From contig BROG01000233.1 in assembly GCA_030159075.1 (NCBI GenBank), positions 443,001 through 507,000 on the forward strand: 64,000 nucleotides of DNA. Direction: 5' to 3'. The DNA comes from Atrina japonica. Its lineage: Eukaryota > Mollusca > Bivalvia > Pterioida > Pinnidae. A program made the position numbers and the translations under genes. The notes under the pieces are model-generated. The model saw only the letters and a program-made list of their open reading frames with translations. It was not told the DNA's origin and did not search any database. This document shows, in pieces, positions 46,213-57,084 of the stretch (position 1 is its first letter; every line of letters starts with the position of its first letter).

Positions 46213-47660
46213 GACACATGACCACAGATTTAGGTCACATTTAAATAAAATTGGAATCTTAATGGGGATTAATAATCCATCTGTGTGTACATGGACATTG
46301 TTGTTGAATTAATATGATCTTTGTTGCAGTAACAGTAATTTTCAAATCTGTCCCATTAATATATTCAACATGAGCAATTACTATGCATATAAAAACAAGT
46401 TTTGTTGGCTCAGTAATATCATAAGTATGATTTATTACCTTAAAGTTGTTTAAGTTGATTCTATGACATCTTGTGTTTCTATTCATAGTACACCATATTA
46501 TAAATGTAGATCAATCCATATTATAAATGTAGATCAATTCTCCTAACAGAGAAATGTAAAAATGATAAGGTATTCACCTTTGACAATCATTCCATGCAAG
46601 CAAAATAAATGAATAAAGGATAATAAAAGGTATTATTTTCCATTAGCTGTTCTGTATTATTGGGATGGTCTAGTGGCACAGCATTCTATTTGCAAGATGG
46701 GGTTTCTTACCAAAAGGTCCTATGTCTTAGACTTGGTCTTATGATCATGCCTATGACCTGTGATTTATGACCAAATCAGGTCAGATTTTTATGACTACAC
46801 AGAAGCTGTGCATACAATGATTTTTGTATGTGTCATAATTCATCTTTGTAAATGTAGCAGTTAAAAATACTCACAAACTATCTAGATCGTATTTGAGAAT
46901 ATGAAAATATATCTCAAGACTTGAGAAAGTATGCACAATTGCACTTTCCACACCATTTAAAAACACTTGGGGGCAGTAGGGCTTTTATACAGATTTATAC
47001 CAATAAACTATCAAAAATAAAAAAAATATAATACATTTTTATTGGTAGGCCTTTCTCATCAGTTAATAGCCAAAAAAAGGGTTTGTACCAATTGGGTTTT
47101 GTTCAATCTAGAATATGCATGAGGTTAGTCTGATAAAAAATAAATACCTGGCTAACCTCTACAGGTACTGATAACTGGGTGTAAACATGTCATATACAAA
47201 CCTTTTTATCACTATTAGTCAGTATGACCCATCATAACTGGTAATAATAAAATATAAGACAACACAAGATATGTCTCATTGTCTAGGCCGATATTCTGTA
47301 CGAATCTGACAGCAGGTACTTGTCGTCTTGTGTTTTGATTTGTTTTAACATAAAAGTAACAGAATTTCGGCTTTATCAAAGGCATAAAGGACATTAGTTT
47401 AGAAAACAATTTCGATTGTATAATTGACTGACCCACTCGTACATGTCAGTGCCATTATCTTGTATCCTGATTGGTACCTGTCAATTTGTGTCGGTGCCGG
47501 TTAGCAAAGTACTTGGTTCTCCCGTACTTGTTGTTCTGTACACTGGAATATTTAATTTTAAGTATACTACAGATGCATATCGAGTTGTTTTTCATGAACT
47601 GTATATGCCAACTAAATTTGTGTCGGCAGAGAGGGTCAATCTTACCATTAAAAGTGTATC
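46213..47660. other. Unassigned stretch
   Basis: A weak tRNA-like SINE head ('ggatggtctagtggcacagc', 46660) is the only recognisable item. There are no coding exons I can support. Confidence 0.4.
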
Positions 47661-47666
47661 CGAAAG

Positions 47667-47940
47667 AGTCGGTAGCGCGCTCGACTCTGGATCGTGAGGT
47701 CGTGAGTTCGAGTCCCGCCGGCGACAGGTTGGTTTCCTGTCTTTCGGATGAGACAGTAAAAACTGGAGGTCCTGTGTCACAGTAGGTGTCGGCACGTTAA
47801 AGAACCCTCACTGCTCAATGGCCGTAAGTGCCGAGCATAGGCCAAAATTTGAAGCCCTTCACCGGCATTTGGTGACGTCTCCATATGAGTGAAATATTCT
47901 TGAGTGGGACGTTAAACAACAATAAACAAACAAACAAACA
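47667..47940 (+). repeat. tRNA-derived SINE, family 1, 5'-truncated
   Basis: It starts inside the A-box region ('gtcggtagcgcgctcgactc'), has the complete B box 'gagttcgagtcccgccggcg' and ends in a (caaa)n tail. Confidence 0.85.
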
Positions 47941-48068
47941 TTTAGCTCTCGTCGTCTGCAGCTGTTAACTGTCGTCTGGGTGATGATTTGTTTACTTCCG
48001 GTCCATATAAAAGCCGAATATGAAGACGGACAAAAGACGCGATCAAATGAGCATTTTGTTTTTGTTCG

Positions 48069-48175
48069 ACATGGCCACATGAAAATTACAAAACCAGATT
48101 TGTACAGCGATATCTACAATAAATTTTAACTTCCATCTCCAATCTTTATTTTGTAATTTCCATGTGGCCACATTA
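48069..48175. repeat. Hairpin element 'atggccacatgaaaattaca'
   Basis: The left arm at 48069-48091 pairs with 'ttttgtaatttccatgtggc' at 48151-48175, with one or two mismatches. Probably a small MITE. Confidence 0.65.
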
Positions 48176-48410
48176 AACTCTTTATCAAAAGTCGAAATAT
48201 TTGTGAAAATAGCCGAAATCCGTCACCCTGGGCTAACTTCAAAGAGAGATAACTCAAGCTAATTGACTCCATTAGATTAAAAAAAGTTGTCTAAATCGAG
48301 ATTGGGCTTGTGTCTGTTGAATTTTTGTATTAACTGTAAAAAATAACCAGATTTATATTTTACCTAAAATTGGGCCTAGAAGGCATCTTAATGAAACTTC
48401 TCCTTTCCTC

Positions 48411-48457
48411 ATGGTTTTAATTTCGTTGATAAATGAAAACAACGAAATTAAAACCAT
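48411..48457. repeat. Perfect 18-bp stem hairpin
   Basis: atggttttaatttcgttg, an 11-nt loop, then the exact complement. No U-tract or gene end is nearby to make it a terminator. Confidence 0.9.
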
Positions 48458-48929
48458 AACGAAATTTTCTGATCCTACAGTATGTTGAAAGTTAACATTA
48501 AGTAAAACGATGTGGTTTTATTATGTTTGTCGTATAGTTTGTCTTTGACCTTTGCTAACCAATTTGAAGAACTAGCGAAGACGGCGTCGTCGGTGTTACG
48601 GAATAGGGTCTCATAGTTAAGGAGTCGATATCCAATCGGTGTCTAAGTCATGTAATATGTCCCAGTCATGTAATATGTCCCAAGTATGAAGCTGTTCCTT
48701 GGTGATCTCCCATACATTTAAACGGAACACAATGCAGTCTGATGTGAATGCAGTAATTCAGTTTATTGAATGCAGACGAGTTTCCAGGCAGAATCTTGGA
48801 CTCATCATATTTACTCTGACAATCTTATATACTTTTATAATTTTGATATTGGTCATCACGAAACAAAGTCTAGGGTGTATAGAAATCAATAGCTCCGGTG
48901 TTTCATTGTTGTCAGAAGTGGGATTGCTC

Positions 48930-49492
48930 AGAAAGACTTAACCAGTTAGAAAAACAATATTACTTCCAATTTTATTTGAACCAGTAAGGGAAATAATAAC
49001 ACAAATAACACAAACAAGAAATATATACATTTTTTTAAATAAGAAAGAAGAAAATAATTTTATTGTGGATGATTCAAATATTGTAACATTTCCTGGAATA
49101 AAGCAAGAGGATGCTGAAACTGACAATGTGCCAGATCAGTGTAAATCTGAAGTTGCAGCATGGTATTATAGCAGAACCTTCTTCTCCTGTTGAACCTGGA
49201 ATACAAGTAGTAAATCGTAATTTAGAACAATACAACAATATATCTAATCAGATAAACATGATGAATGACAGAATTGTTTAAAAAAATTGTTTAAAGTTGA
49301 AAATTAAAGTTTCCTAATTGGGTGAAGATCTACTCCTGTCAGAACACCAGAACCAACAGTTATATGTAATTCACATAGTCCTGACAGAAAGAAAAATGAA
49401 AATAATCTGCAATTTCAAGTTTGCCACACCGACTCATCAAAATTTAATATGAAGATGAAACCCCAACCATATGACGGTACAGAAGACCTTGA
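48930..49492 (+). pseudogene. LTR-retrotransposon gag N-terminal fragment
   Basis: The plus-strand frame ends MKMKPQPYDGTEDLDE (49449-49496), a motif at the start of the gag matrix/capsid region of many metazoan Gypsy-type elements ('YDGT..xxE'). Upstream, weakly open stretches (for example VDDSNIVTFPGIKQEDAETD) fit a decayed gag leader with stops. The continuation of gag is missing, because unrelated CpG-rich DNA begins right after the last Glu codon. Confidence 0.5.
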
Positions 49493-49496
49493 CGAG

Positions 49497-49865
49497 AGTA
49501 GTTATAGGCAGCACCCTGGAACGCATTTTGAATTTTGCCGCCAGGGGGCGCTTTTTAACGGTTTTTTGATGACGTCATCAGAATCCTGGCTTCTGATTGG
49601 TCAATCCAAATTGCGTGCCAGGGAGCCGCCGGTGACGTCATAACCGGAAGTGTGTCATACCGGAAGTGAGGTCATGTTGTCATGGCAATAAGGAGAAAGA
49701 GCCAATCGTTGAGTTTGGAGGCGTGTCTATGACCGGAACTGGAAGGTTGTGGGGGCGGCCATCTTGGATAACGAGCCAATGAGAGCCCTCGTTACAAGAG
49801 GTCGGGGTCACTAAAAGTCAACGGCTATAGAAGTTGGGTTTTTCCAGTTTTGGGCTCTACATCTC
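49497..49865. promoter_or_regulatory. CpG-rich promoter-like block (CTCF, CRE, ETS, CCAAT, YY1 words)
   Basis: In 370 bp I see CCGCCAGGGGGCGC (49538-49551, an excellent match to the animal CTCF core), TGACGTCA-type words (49569 and 49632), 'gattggtc' and 'gccaat', three 'ccggaa' ETS-like words (49641, 49659, 49733) and 'ggcggccatcttgg' (YY1-like). Surrounding DNA is AT-rich. There is no gene immediately on either side. Confidence 0.5.
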
Positions 49866-50027
49866 GTATGTCTCATAGAGTTTGTGATACTAATACTCCT
49901 TCTCATAGTTTCTCAATGGTGTTTTTACACCATATAACTCTTGTACCTTTGTGTCTACCGTGTACTAGTACTATGCTTAAACTATAGGTTTAAAATAATA
50001 ATATATATATAATATAAAAAAATCTCA

Positions 50028-50090
50028 GATACCAAAGTATAAATCAATAGAATGTCCAGGACATAAATACAAATCCGGTAAAATCCTTTT
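50028..50090. repeat. Repeat family C fragment
   Basis: 'ctcagataccaaagtataaa' and 'tgtccaggacataaatacaa' match 55878 and 56318. This copy lacks the 399-bp insertion and so shows the empty site. Confidence 0.75.
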
Positions 50091-51520
50091 TTTAAGCTCA
50101 TATTTCTATCAAAAGACGACAAGATTAATTTTGTAATGCAACATGTTTGAATTTTCCCTGTTAAAAAGAAATCAAAATGTATTTTCGCAGAGAGTTAGGG
50201 GAATGTCCCTCTGGAAAATGTACAATAATTGAATGAAAAAATAAACAATTCTTAAACTGTCACTTCATTATGAAGTTGCATCAAGCGATACACCGTATCC
50301 CAAAGTCGGTTTCAGTCTGTTTCTTTGGTCCATTGAGTAGCTCTCTTGGCAGTAGAATTAGCATCCTAACGATTGTCATTCTATTTTACCAAGTAAACAC
50401 ATCCAAGTCGTTCGATGTCGCATGACAGTTTATTAAGTACACTATTCTGTGTATTGATGTAGTGAAAATGCATCATTACAAGATCAAAATCTTACCGTGA
50501 CTGGTATTACAAAATGGCGACACCTACCATCCTGCAAGACAAGTACAGTCAGCTGACGTCACACTAGTGCCATCTGCTGACATGCCTAAGCGGAATTCAA
50601 CTCTAAATCGTTTCAGACTTATGATCTAAATGAAGTTCGCACACTAAGTAGTGTTTAGTCGCTACAATATTTTAAACTTGCCGCAACAGAATAACACAAC
50701 ATACATAAAACCTGCATACTTTTAGTTAAGGTTTCTTTTCTAATAAGATGGGTGGCCCTTAAAGAGACCGTTGATTGCTCAGAAAAGCTGAATAAGGGAG
50801 ACTCTAGTATTTGTCGACTAGACGTCGCCAACGACGAATGTAACCTTCTCAACTTGAACAGATACCAATAACAGTCGTTTATTTATAGTATAGTCTTTTA
50901 TTTATAGATGCAGCATTGGTAACAATCATATAGAGAGTAGTGGTGTTCTCTCTTTCGCTCTCTTGGAACCTTGATGCTTTTATATGATTTGGAAATTCAA
51001 CCAACGCAAAGCACCAAAGTTCCAGAAGCTTCCTCTCACATCTGTGCAACATACAATCTGAAGAATACTGGCGCTGGTTGTATCAAAATCTGTCAAAACC
51101 TAACCTCTAGTAATCCTTTTACACCATCAAATTAGTACAATTTTTAGTACATTATATATTTAACATTACAATCAAAACTTGTTTAATAAGAGTGGTGATG
51201 ACAGATGTTGACCCTTTTAACTTTGCAGCTGCAATTGCTGCTCTAATTTGTAAAGGTGTTTATTCGAAACAATAATTTAAATATCAATGCTGATTTCAAT
51301 TTAGAATTTGGAATTTCTATATCTAAATAAACTGTCAACATCATTTTATGTAACCGAATTATAATTTAGCTGCCCGTATGTGCATGTCATTATCATCCAA
51401 GGTACACCAATTTCATCATTCATATAATTTCGTATAAAGTATTATCTCCCGTACCTCATATTGTTACACGAACTTCTCATTCTTTCTATATCATCAGTCG
51501 ATTTATCTCTGCCTTGCGTT
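50091..51520. other. Unassigned stretch
   Basis: No coding exon supported. A minus-strand 'cttgcag' acceptor-like word at 50535 has no open exon behind it. Confidence 0.45.
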
Positions 51521-51521
51521 G

Positions 51522-51740
51522 TCAAAGATTGACTAATGCTTCCTGAGCTAGTACATATTGTACAGGTGTTGGAAGTGAAGGCTCATGTCTAGGTGTTCCC
51601 TGGTGTTGTGTAGTAGGTGAAGATGGTCTAGTAGGTAATGATGGGGTCCTACCAGAATTTATTGGCCTGTGTCGCCTTACTACAACACGTGTCCTCCGTG
51701 TAAGAATGGTTCTCATGTTTCTCTCCAGGTTGCATATCAA
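51522..51740 (-). CDS. Short Pro/Thr/Ser-rich open frame with its own TATA box
   Basis: A 72-codon frame (for example TPSLPTRPSSPTTQHQGTPR). An overlapping frame starts at ATG 51759 (MDNSSDIDMQPGEKHEN) but stops after 35 codons, so a frameshift may separate them. 'tatataag' (minus strand, 51800-51793) is 34 bases before ATG 51759. The protein is unknown to me. It may be a fragment of a mobile element or virus-like gene. Confidence 0.3.
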   Translation of the reverse strand: MICNLERNMRTILTRRTRVVVRRHRPINSGRTPSLPTRPSSPTTQHQGTPRHEPSLPTPVQYVLAQEALVNL

Positions 51741-51792
51741 TGTCGGATGAGTTATCCATGATTAACTAATACCAAGATTCAGACAGTACTAG

Positions 51793-51800
51793 CTTATATA
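51793..51800 (-). promoter_or_regulatory. TATA box
   Basis: 'tctatataagc' is a consensus-quality TATA word at the right distance from a start near 51768. A 'tacgtcat' CRE-like word lies about 15 bases further upstream. Confidence 0.5.
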
Positions 51801-52017
51801 GAGTTTATGACGTACGCTGTGTACTCTGTGCTTTTTTGTGATGTGAGCCCAAGATACCAAACAAGTCTCATAATCCCTGAATGGCATCTTTCTAATCTCT
51901 TATCCCCTTTTTCTCTCAATTTCCCCGTCTCTCTCTCACATTACCCACATTTCTTTTCTTTCCCTCCTGTTCTAATTCTTTAAATTATTTGTCTGTAGTT
52001 TTACCCATAAACAACAA

Positions 52018-52130
52018 CAACAAAAAAAAAAAAAAAAAAATGGATGGTCTGCACATATATATTTGTCTGTGGTTTTACTCATAAACTACAATAACAACAA
52101 CAAGAAAAAAAACCCAGAATGGGTGGTCTG
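52018..52130. repeat. Imperfect 72-bp direct duplication
   Basis: 'tttgtctgtagttttacccataaac' and 'tggatggtctgcacatata' repeat as 'tttgtctgtggttttactca' and 'gggtggtctgcacatattt'. Confidence 0.75.
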
Positions 52131-52289
52131 CACATATTTTAGTGGTAAGAAATGTGGGAAATCAGATCAACATCGACGAATGGGCCAGTTGTTGAAAATG
52201 GAAACAAGAAAGAGACAAAGTTGGCGGACCTAAGACTGATTACAGTAACAGAAGTTTTGTAGTCTCTGTATCAGCATCCTAATAAACAG

Positions 52290-53175
52290 ACGTGTTCCCT
52301 TTGTACCCATACTCTCTGTATCCCTTACTTATTCTCTTTGTACGCCTTACTTATTCTCTTTGTACGCCTTACTTATACCCTTTGTATCCCGCAAGTCTAA
52401 TACAGTTGTGTTACACACTTCTGTTTTATACCTTCTAATAAGTGGTATAATTTTATTCCTTTGTGTCACCGTATCTGTGTAGATACATACTAGATACTGT
52501 ATGTTTACACCTCAATAACCAAGATACAATACACAAACACAAGGTAATTTTTCAACAAGTTTAATATCCCGCTAAAGAGAGCTTTTGAAATAGTCTGCAG
52601 AGAATTAGTGTTGTCCTACTGTTACTATGTATAATGCATATGAATGAAGTAAAACACGTATAACTTTGCACTCATAACTCTGAAACAGTTTAGAGAAACA
52701 TACAAAACAGTACGTTTTACTTTACTGATACGTATGACACTATACATATGACCTATATGACACTAGATGTACTCCCTTTGTACCCTTACTTTCTGTATCC
52801 CTTACTTATTCTCTTTGTGTGCCTTATTTCTAGCCTACTCTCTGTATCCCGCCAGTTTCATAGAGTTGCGTTATACACTTCTGTTTTATACCTTCTAATA
52901 AGTCGTATAATTTTATTCCTCTGTGTCACCGTATCTGTGTGGATACATACTAGATACTCTATGTGTACACCTTAATAACCAACATACAATACACAAGCAC
53001 AAGGTAATTTTTCATCAAGTCTAATACCCCGCTAAAGAGAGCTTAAATGAAACGTACTCTTTTGTATGTTTCTCTAGACTGTTTAAAAGTTATGAGTGTT
53101 TCAAAGTTATACGTGTTTCTAACTTCATTCTCATGCATTATACATAGTCACAGTGGGACGACACTAATCCAATGC
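52290..53175. repeat. Two-part repeat with one direct and one inverted half
   Basis: Part A (52296-52588) is repeated directly at 52768-53044: 'tataccttctaataagt', 'gtcaccgtatctgtgt', 'cccgctaaagagagctt'. Part B (52590-52714) is repeated in opposite orientation at 53046-53175: 'gaaacatacaaaacagtacg' against 'cgtactcttttgtatgtttc', and 'tgttactatgtataatgcat' against 'atgcattatacatagtcaca'. Confidence 0.8.
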
Positions 53176-53186
53176 AGACTATTTCG

Positions 53187-53297
53187 GGAAACCAAGAGGT
53201 GGGATCAGGTGCCATGGAGGAGTAAGCATCCCCTGCCGACCGGTCACAACCGCGTGAGTCCACATTCAAGTCCAATGAAATACGTGAGGAGTGATGT
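53187..53297. repeat. Repeat family C fragment
   Basis: 'aaccaagaggtgggatcagg' and 'ccatggaggagtaagcatcc' are identical in wording to 56378-56420. Cut off at 53300 by a SINE family 2 tail. Confidence 0.75.
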
Positions 53298-53299
53298 TT

Positions 53300-53352
53300 G
53301 TTTTTGTTTAACGCCACTTTCAACGATATTTCAGTTATATCGTGGCGATTCG
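53300..53352 (-). repeat. SINE family 2 tail fragment
   Basis: 'ttaacgccactttcaacgat' and 'tcagttatatcgtggcg' only. Confidence 0.5.
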
Positions 53353-53514
53353 TGTAAAATTATTTCTTTTAAGTAAAACCATGGAAAGTCTATTCTCTTT
53401 AAAAACTTTTGACACTAAACATTTGGTAAAAGATAAACAAGTTTGTGAATTATTGATAAACTATTAATTAGATATTTCAAATTTTGAAATATAAACCAAT
53501 ATCTTTACGATATT

Positions 53515-53844
53515 CTAAAATGATGTCGCCAGCGACGTTATTAAAACACTATTAAGATCTGTCTCGGAGTAATATTTCTCACGAGCAGGTTTAAAATCTG
53601 TACATTCTGTTAAAATGTGTTTAATAGTTAGCCTTGAACCACACGGTATACATTCCGGTGGTTCTTCTTTAAATAATAAATATTTATGTGTAAGGTTACT
53701 ATGACCAATACGAAGTCTGGTCAGAGTAACCTCATCTTTTCTATTTGTAGTGAAGACTGGTGAATTATTTATAAATTTTGTATTTATTTCATGTAATTTA
53801 TTTTCAGTTTGTAGGTCCCAATGTTGTTGGAATGTTGCAGTCAT
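53515..53844 (-). pseudogene. LINE ORF2 C-terminal fragment
   Basis: A 109-codon open frame with RLRIGHSNLTHKYLL and CIPCGSRLTIKHILTECTDF. This is the cysteine/histidine finger typical of the end of LINE polymerases that also carry RNase H. No RT or RNase H is attached. It abuts a Penelope-like fragment at about 53870, so it is a junction of two broken elements. Confidence 0.7.
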
Positions 53845-53869
53845 GTAATCTATAATAGATGGTTTAAGA

Positions 53870-55270
53870 TCTGTGTATGAAACGAAAAGACAACTCCATA
53901 TGCGGGTGACTGAGGGATATTACTACTTAAATGTGGAAAATTTGCGATGGAAAAGTCGAAATTGTCGCGTTTGTCGTATAGCTTAGTTGCCAATTTCCCG
54001 TCTATGTCTATATTAAGTAAAATGTCTAAGTATGAAGCGTGTGTGCTTGATTCTGTTGTATCTTTAATTTCTAGTTCGCTGGGATATATCGCATTGACAT
54101 ATGTATGAAAATTGTCATTATTCATTGACAAAACGTCGTCGATATATCTAAATATCAAATTAAAGGACACCGCTAACTTTTTCTTCTTTTGATTCAGCAG
54201 TTTCTGTATGAAGTCTGCTTCGTATGAATAAAGGAACAGGTCGGCCAATAAAGGGGCACAATTGGTTACCACAGGAATGCCGACAGTTTGTTGAAAGACC
54301 ACGTCTCCGAACATTACAAATATATTGTCTATTAGAAATTCCAACATCTTTTTTATATCAACTTCAGTGTGTTTATGTGTAGAATCAGAGTGGTGTTGGA
54401 CAAAATAAGTATCCTGATAGCCAATCACTAGAATTTTCGGGTACCAGTGAAAAAACAGTTGTCTATGATGCTAAAGTCTTTCTTTTAATTTTTTATGTGG
54501 AATAGTTGTGTAAAGGGTAGAGAAGTCATAAGTTTTGATACTGTGAATTCGAGAAAAATTGTGCCTTCAAATTTTCTAAAAGCTGTTTAGAATTTTTAAG
54601 TATCCACATCTGATTTACACCGCTTCTGGAATAAGCAACTGTACAGTATTGTTGAAGTTTCTCCTTAACGGCTGTCAATATTTTGGTAAGGAGTAAAGAT
54701 AAAGGTTTGGTAGAACATTTGCTGGATCCTGCTATGTATCTTTGCTTATATGGGGTTTTATGAAGTTTAGGTATCCAATATAAATGTGGTAGCTCGAAAT
54801 CGGTCTCCGTTGTAGGTATATCAAATGAGCGTAATACGGACACGTGATTTTGAAGGATCTCGTCCTTTGAAAGTGAGCTACGAGTGTATGTAGGATTTCC
54901 AGAATTCGTATTTAACCCAAAGTTCTTCTAATAAACAATTATAGTAATGTGCCTTGAAAATATAAACTATATTATTTGAGGCTTTGTCTGCTGGTACCAG
55001 TACATATTGGTCATGTAATCTATCTAGTTCAGTTACTACTTCTGGATCACTAAATACATAGTTCCTTTAAGTTTTCGAATACGAGATTTTATCAACCATC
55101 GTATGGCTTTCAGCCATTCAGACAAAGTGTCTGGTTCTACGTCTTCATGTTTGGCCCATCGTCTGGCATAATCTTCGACAGAATCCATAACTAAATTGAA
55201 ATTCTGACGCCAATGAAAGGAACGGGCTTCCCGGTATTTAGGGCCCCTTAAAATAAGATTTTTCAGGCTT
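53870..55270 (-). pseudogene. Penelope-like reverse transcriptase, 5' and central part
   Basis: In order on the minus strand: an upstream charged region (RWAKHEDVEPDTLSEWLKAI), DQYVLVPADKASNNIVYIFK, then LPHLYWIPKLHKTPYKQRYI (54843-54526). Motif A follows (YDFSTLYTTIP, about 54525-54440), then a central frame with FGDVVFQQTVGIP and the catalytic FRYIDDVL (54428-53850). It has stops and frame changes at about 55060, 54890, 54530 and 54445. The C-terminus is cut at about 53880. No GIY-YIG endonuclease is visible. Assignment to Penelope-like elements is from the motif style and is inference. Confidence 0.7.
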
Positions 55271-55289
55271 TCATTTTCAACAATAGAAT

Positions 55290-55352
55290 ATCAGATTTTG
55301 AGTGTATTTTACACACCGTATGCGTGGGTTCATCTATGGCTTTCTTTCAAAT
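55290..55352. repeat. Second copy of duplicated flank (fragment)
   Basis: 'cagattttgagtgtatttta' and 'cgtgggttcatctatggct' align with 23312-23370. Confidence 0.7.
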
Positions 55353-55353
55353 T

Positions 55354-55390
55354 GTTTGTTTATTGTTGTTTAACGTACCACTCAAGAGTA
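55354..55390 (-). repeat. SINE family 1 tail fragment
   Basis: 'gtttgtttattgttgtttaa' and 'cgtaccactcaagag' only. Confidence 0.7.
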
Positions 55391-55531
55391 GAATGTAAAT
55401 TTGGTACTCCGTGCCCATATTTCATATGAATCATTACAGCATCGTCATTATTTTCCCTTGTTTATTTTACCCACAAATGATACTGGATAAACCTAATTTG
55501 TTACTACTTAATCTACTCCAATTTTGAACTT

Positions 55532-55807
55532 CGTTTGTTTGTTTATTGTTGTTTAACGTCCCACTCAAGAATATTTCACTCATATGGAGACGTCACCAAA
55601 TGCCGGTGAAGAGCTTCAAATTTTGGCCTATGCTCGGCACTTACGGCCATTGAACAGTGAGGGTTCTTTAACGTGCCGACACCTACTGTGACACAGGACC
55701 TCGGTTTTTACTGTCTCATCCGAAGGACAGGAAACCAACCTACCGCCAGCTGGACTCGAACTCACGATCAAGAGTCGAGCGCGCTACAGACTGAGCCAGG
55801 TCGGATC
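55532..55807 (-). repeat. tRNA-derived SINE, family 1, full length
   Basis: Minus-strand head 'gatccgacctggctcagtct', B box 'gagttcgagtccagctgg', body and (aaac)n tail. The duplicated-flank sequence continues on the right at 55808 ('ttcattttgtaaaatctgtc'). Confidence 0.88.
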
Positions 55808-55877
55808 TCCTTCATTTTGTAAAATCTGTCATATCAATGCGATGCTTATCTTAGCAGGCATTTTCTCTTGAATATAA

Positions 55878-56585
55878 AAACCTCAGATACCAAAGTGTAA
55901 ATCAATAGAATGTCCAGGGCCCGAAGTCACCAAATTTACTCAGTACTCAAGCTCAACTAACTTTTGGCGATTTTAAGGTAAAAACATGCAAACTTTATTC
56001 TGTAACTGGACATGTTTGTATATTGATGGCATACAAATGTAAGTAATGATAAAAATTATTACCCATTTAAAGAAAACGTCAGAAAAATAAAAAATATGCT
56101 TGAGTACGTACTCAAATCTTGAGTACCGTACTCAACGTATTTATTCGTTTTTTAAACGAAAATCATAAGTGTGACGCAAAAATGTGTATGTAAATGATTA
56201 AAAATAATAATATGTTTCCTAATCACTAAAATCCAAAAGTTTTATAAACAATTTTATAGTCAAAATAATGAAATAAAAGTTGAGCTTGAGTATTGAGTAA
56301 ATTTGGTGAGTTCGGGCCCAGGACATAGATACAAATCCGATAAAAAATGGACAAACACGGACCTCTGGAAACCAAGAGGTGGGATCAGGTGCCATGGAGG
56401 AGTAAGCATCCCCTGTCGACCGGTCACACCCGCCGTGAGTCCACAGTCAAGTCCAGTGAAACACGTGAGGAGTGTATCCTCGTCACAATTGGTACAGACG
56501 TCTCAACAACCGCCAACGAAAAGGCAAACTCAACATTTCACTTAGTGAAACAGAGTAGTCGCAAAGAAGACTATTATTACCGACC
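55878..56585. repeat. Repeat family C, fullest copy (interrupted by a MITE)
   Basis: 55878-55918 plus 56318-56585, joined across the MITE. Includes 'ctctggaaaccaagaggtgg', 'gtcgaccggtcacacccgcc', 'ctcgtcacaattggtacaga' and 'cacttagtgaaacagagtag'. A plus-strand frame exists but has no known domain. Confidence 0.7.
55919..56317. mobile_element. 399-bp MITE with about 40-bp inverted ends and 5-bp target duplication
   Basis: The left end 'gcccgaagtcaccaaattta' and the right end 'taaatttggtgagttcgggc' are inverted and continue as 'ctcaagctcaac'/'gttgagcttgag'. CCAGG flanks both sides (55914-55918 and 56318-56322). The empty site is seen at 50073 ('gtccaggacat'). Confidence 0.9.
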
Positions 56586-57082
56586 GTAAAAACTTGCGGA
56601 ACGTTGACATTAAACGCGGTTTTCGATATCCCTGTGTCAATAATTTGTCAGTGAGTAGTTTACCTCTGTATATGAAATCTTCATATGCTGTGCACGCCCT
56701 GGCATACCGGATCATTTTGTGAAATATAAACTCCATATGCAGGTGACTGAGGTATATTACTATTTAAATGTGGAAAATTTACGATGGGGAAAGCCGAAAT
56801 CGTCGCGTTTATCGTATAGCTTCGTAGCTAATTTCCCGTCTGTGTTTATGTTAAGTAAAATGTCTAAGTATGAAGCGTGTGTGCTTGATTCTGTTGTATC
56901 TTTAATTTCTAGTTCGCTGGGATATATCGCATTGACATATGTATGAAAAATTGTCATTATTAATTGACAAAACGTCGTCGATATATCTAAATGTCAAATT
57001 AAAAGACACCGCTAGCTTTTTCTTCTTTTGATTCAGTAGTTTCTGAATGAAGTCTGCTTTGTATGAATAAAGGAACAGGTCT
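56586..57082 (-). pseudogene. Penelope-like reverse transcriptase, second fragment
   Basis: Carries YSYKADFIQKLLNQKKKK, FRYIDDVL, SSTHASYLDILLNINTDG, then MIRYARACTAYEDFIYRGK and TQGYRKPRLMSTFRKF. It is near-identical to 53880-54240 where they overlap, and it supplies the C-terminal part missing there. It ends abruptly at 57083, where coiled-coil flank sequence begins. Confidence 0.75.
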
Positions 57083-57084
57083 AG

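Noticed and set aside
48699..48941. 80-codon frame with one hydrophobic segment
   Set aside because: No homology recognised, no promoter or splice signals, and length within chance expectation for AT-rich DNA.
53515..55270. Intact retrotransposon
   Set aside because: The RT is split over several frames, cut at its C-terminus, and lacks an endonuclease.
10901..55807. tRNA genes at the SINE heads (10901, 40862, 47667, 55532)
   Set aside because: A and B boxes are present, but the sequences run into SINE bodies and do not make complete cloverleafs.
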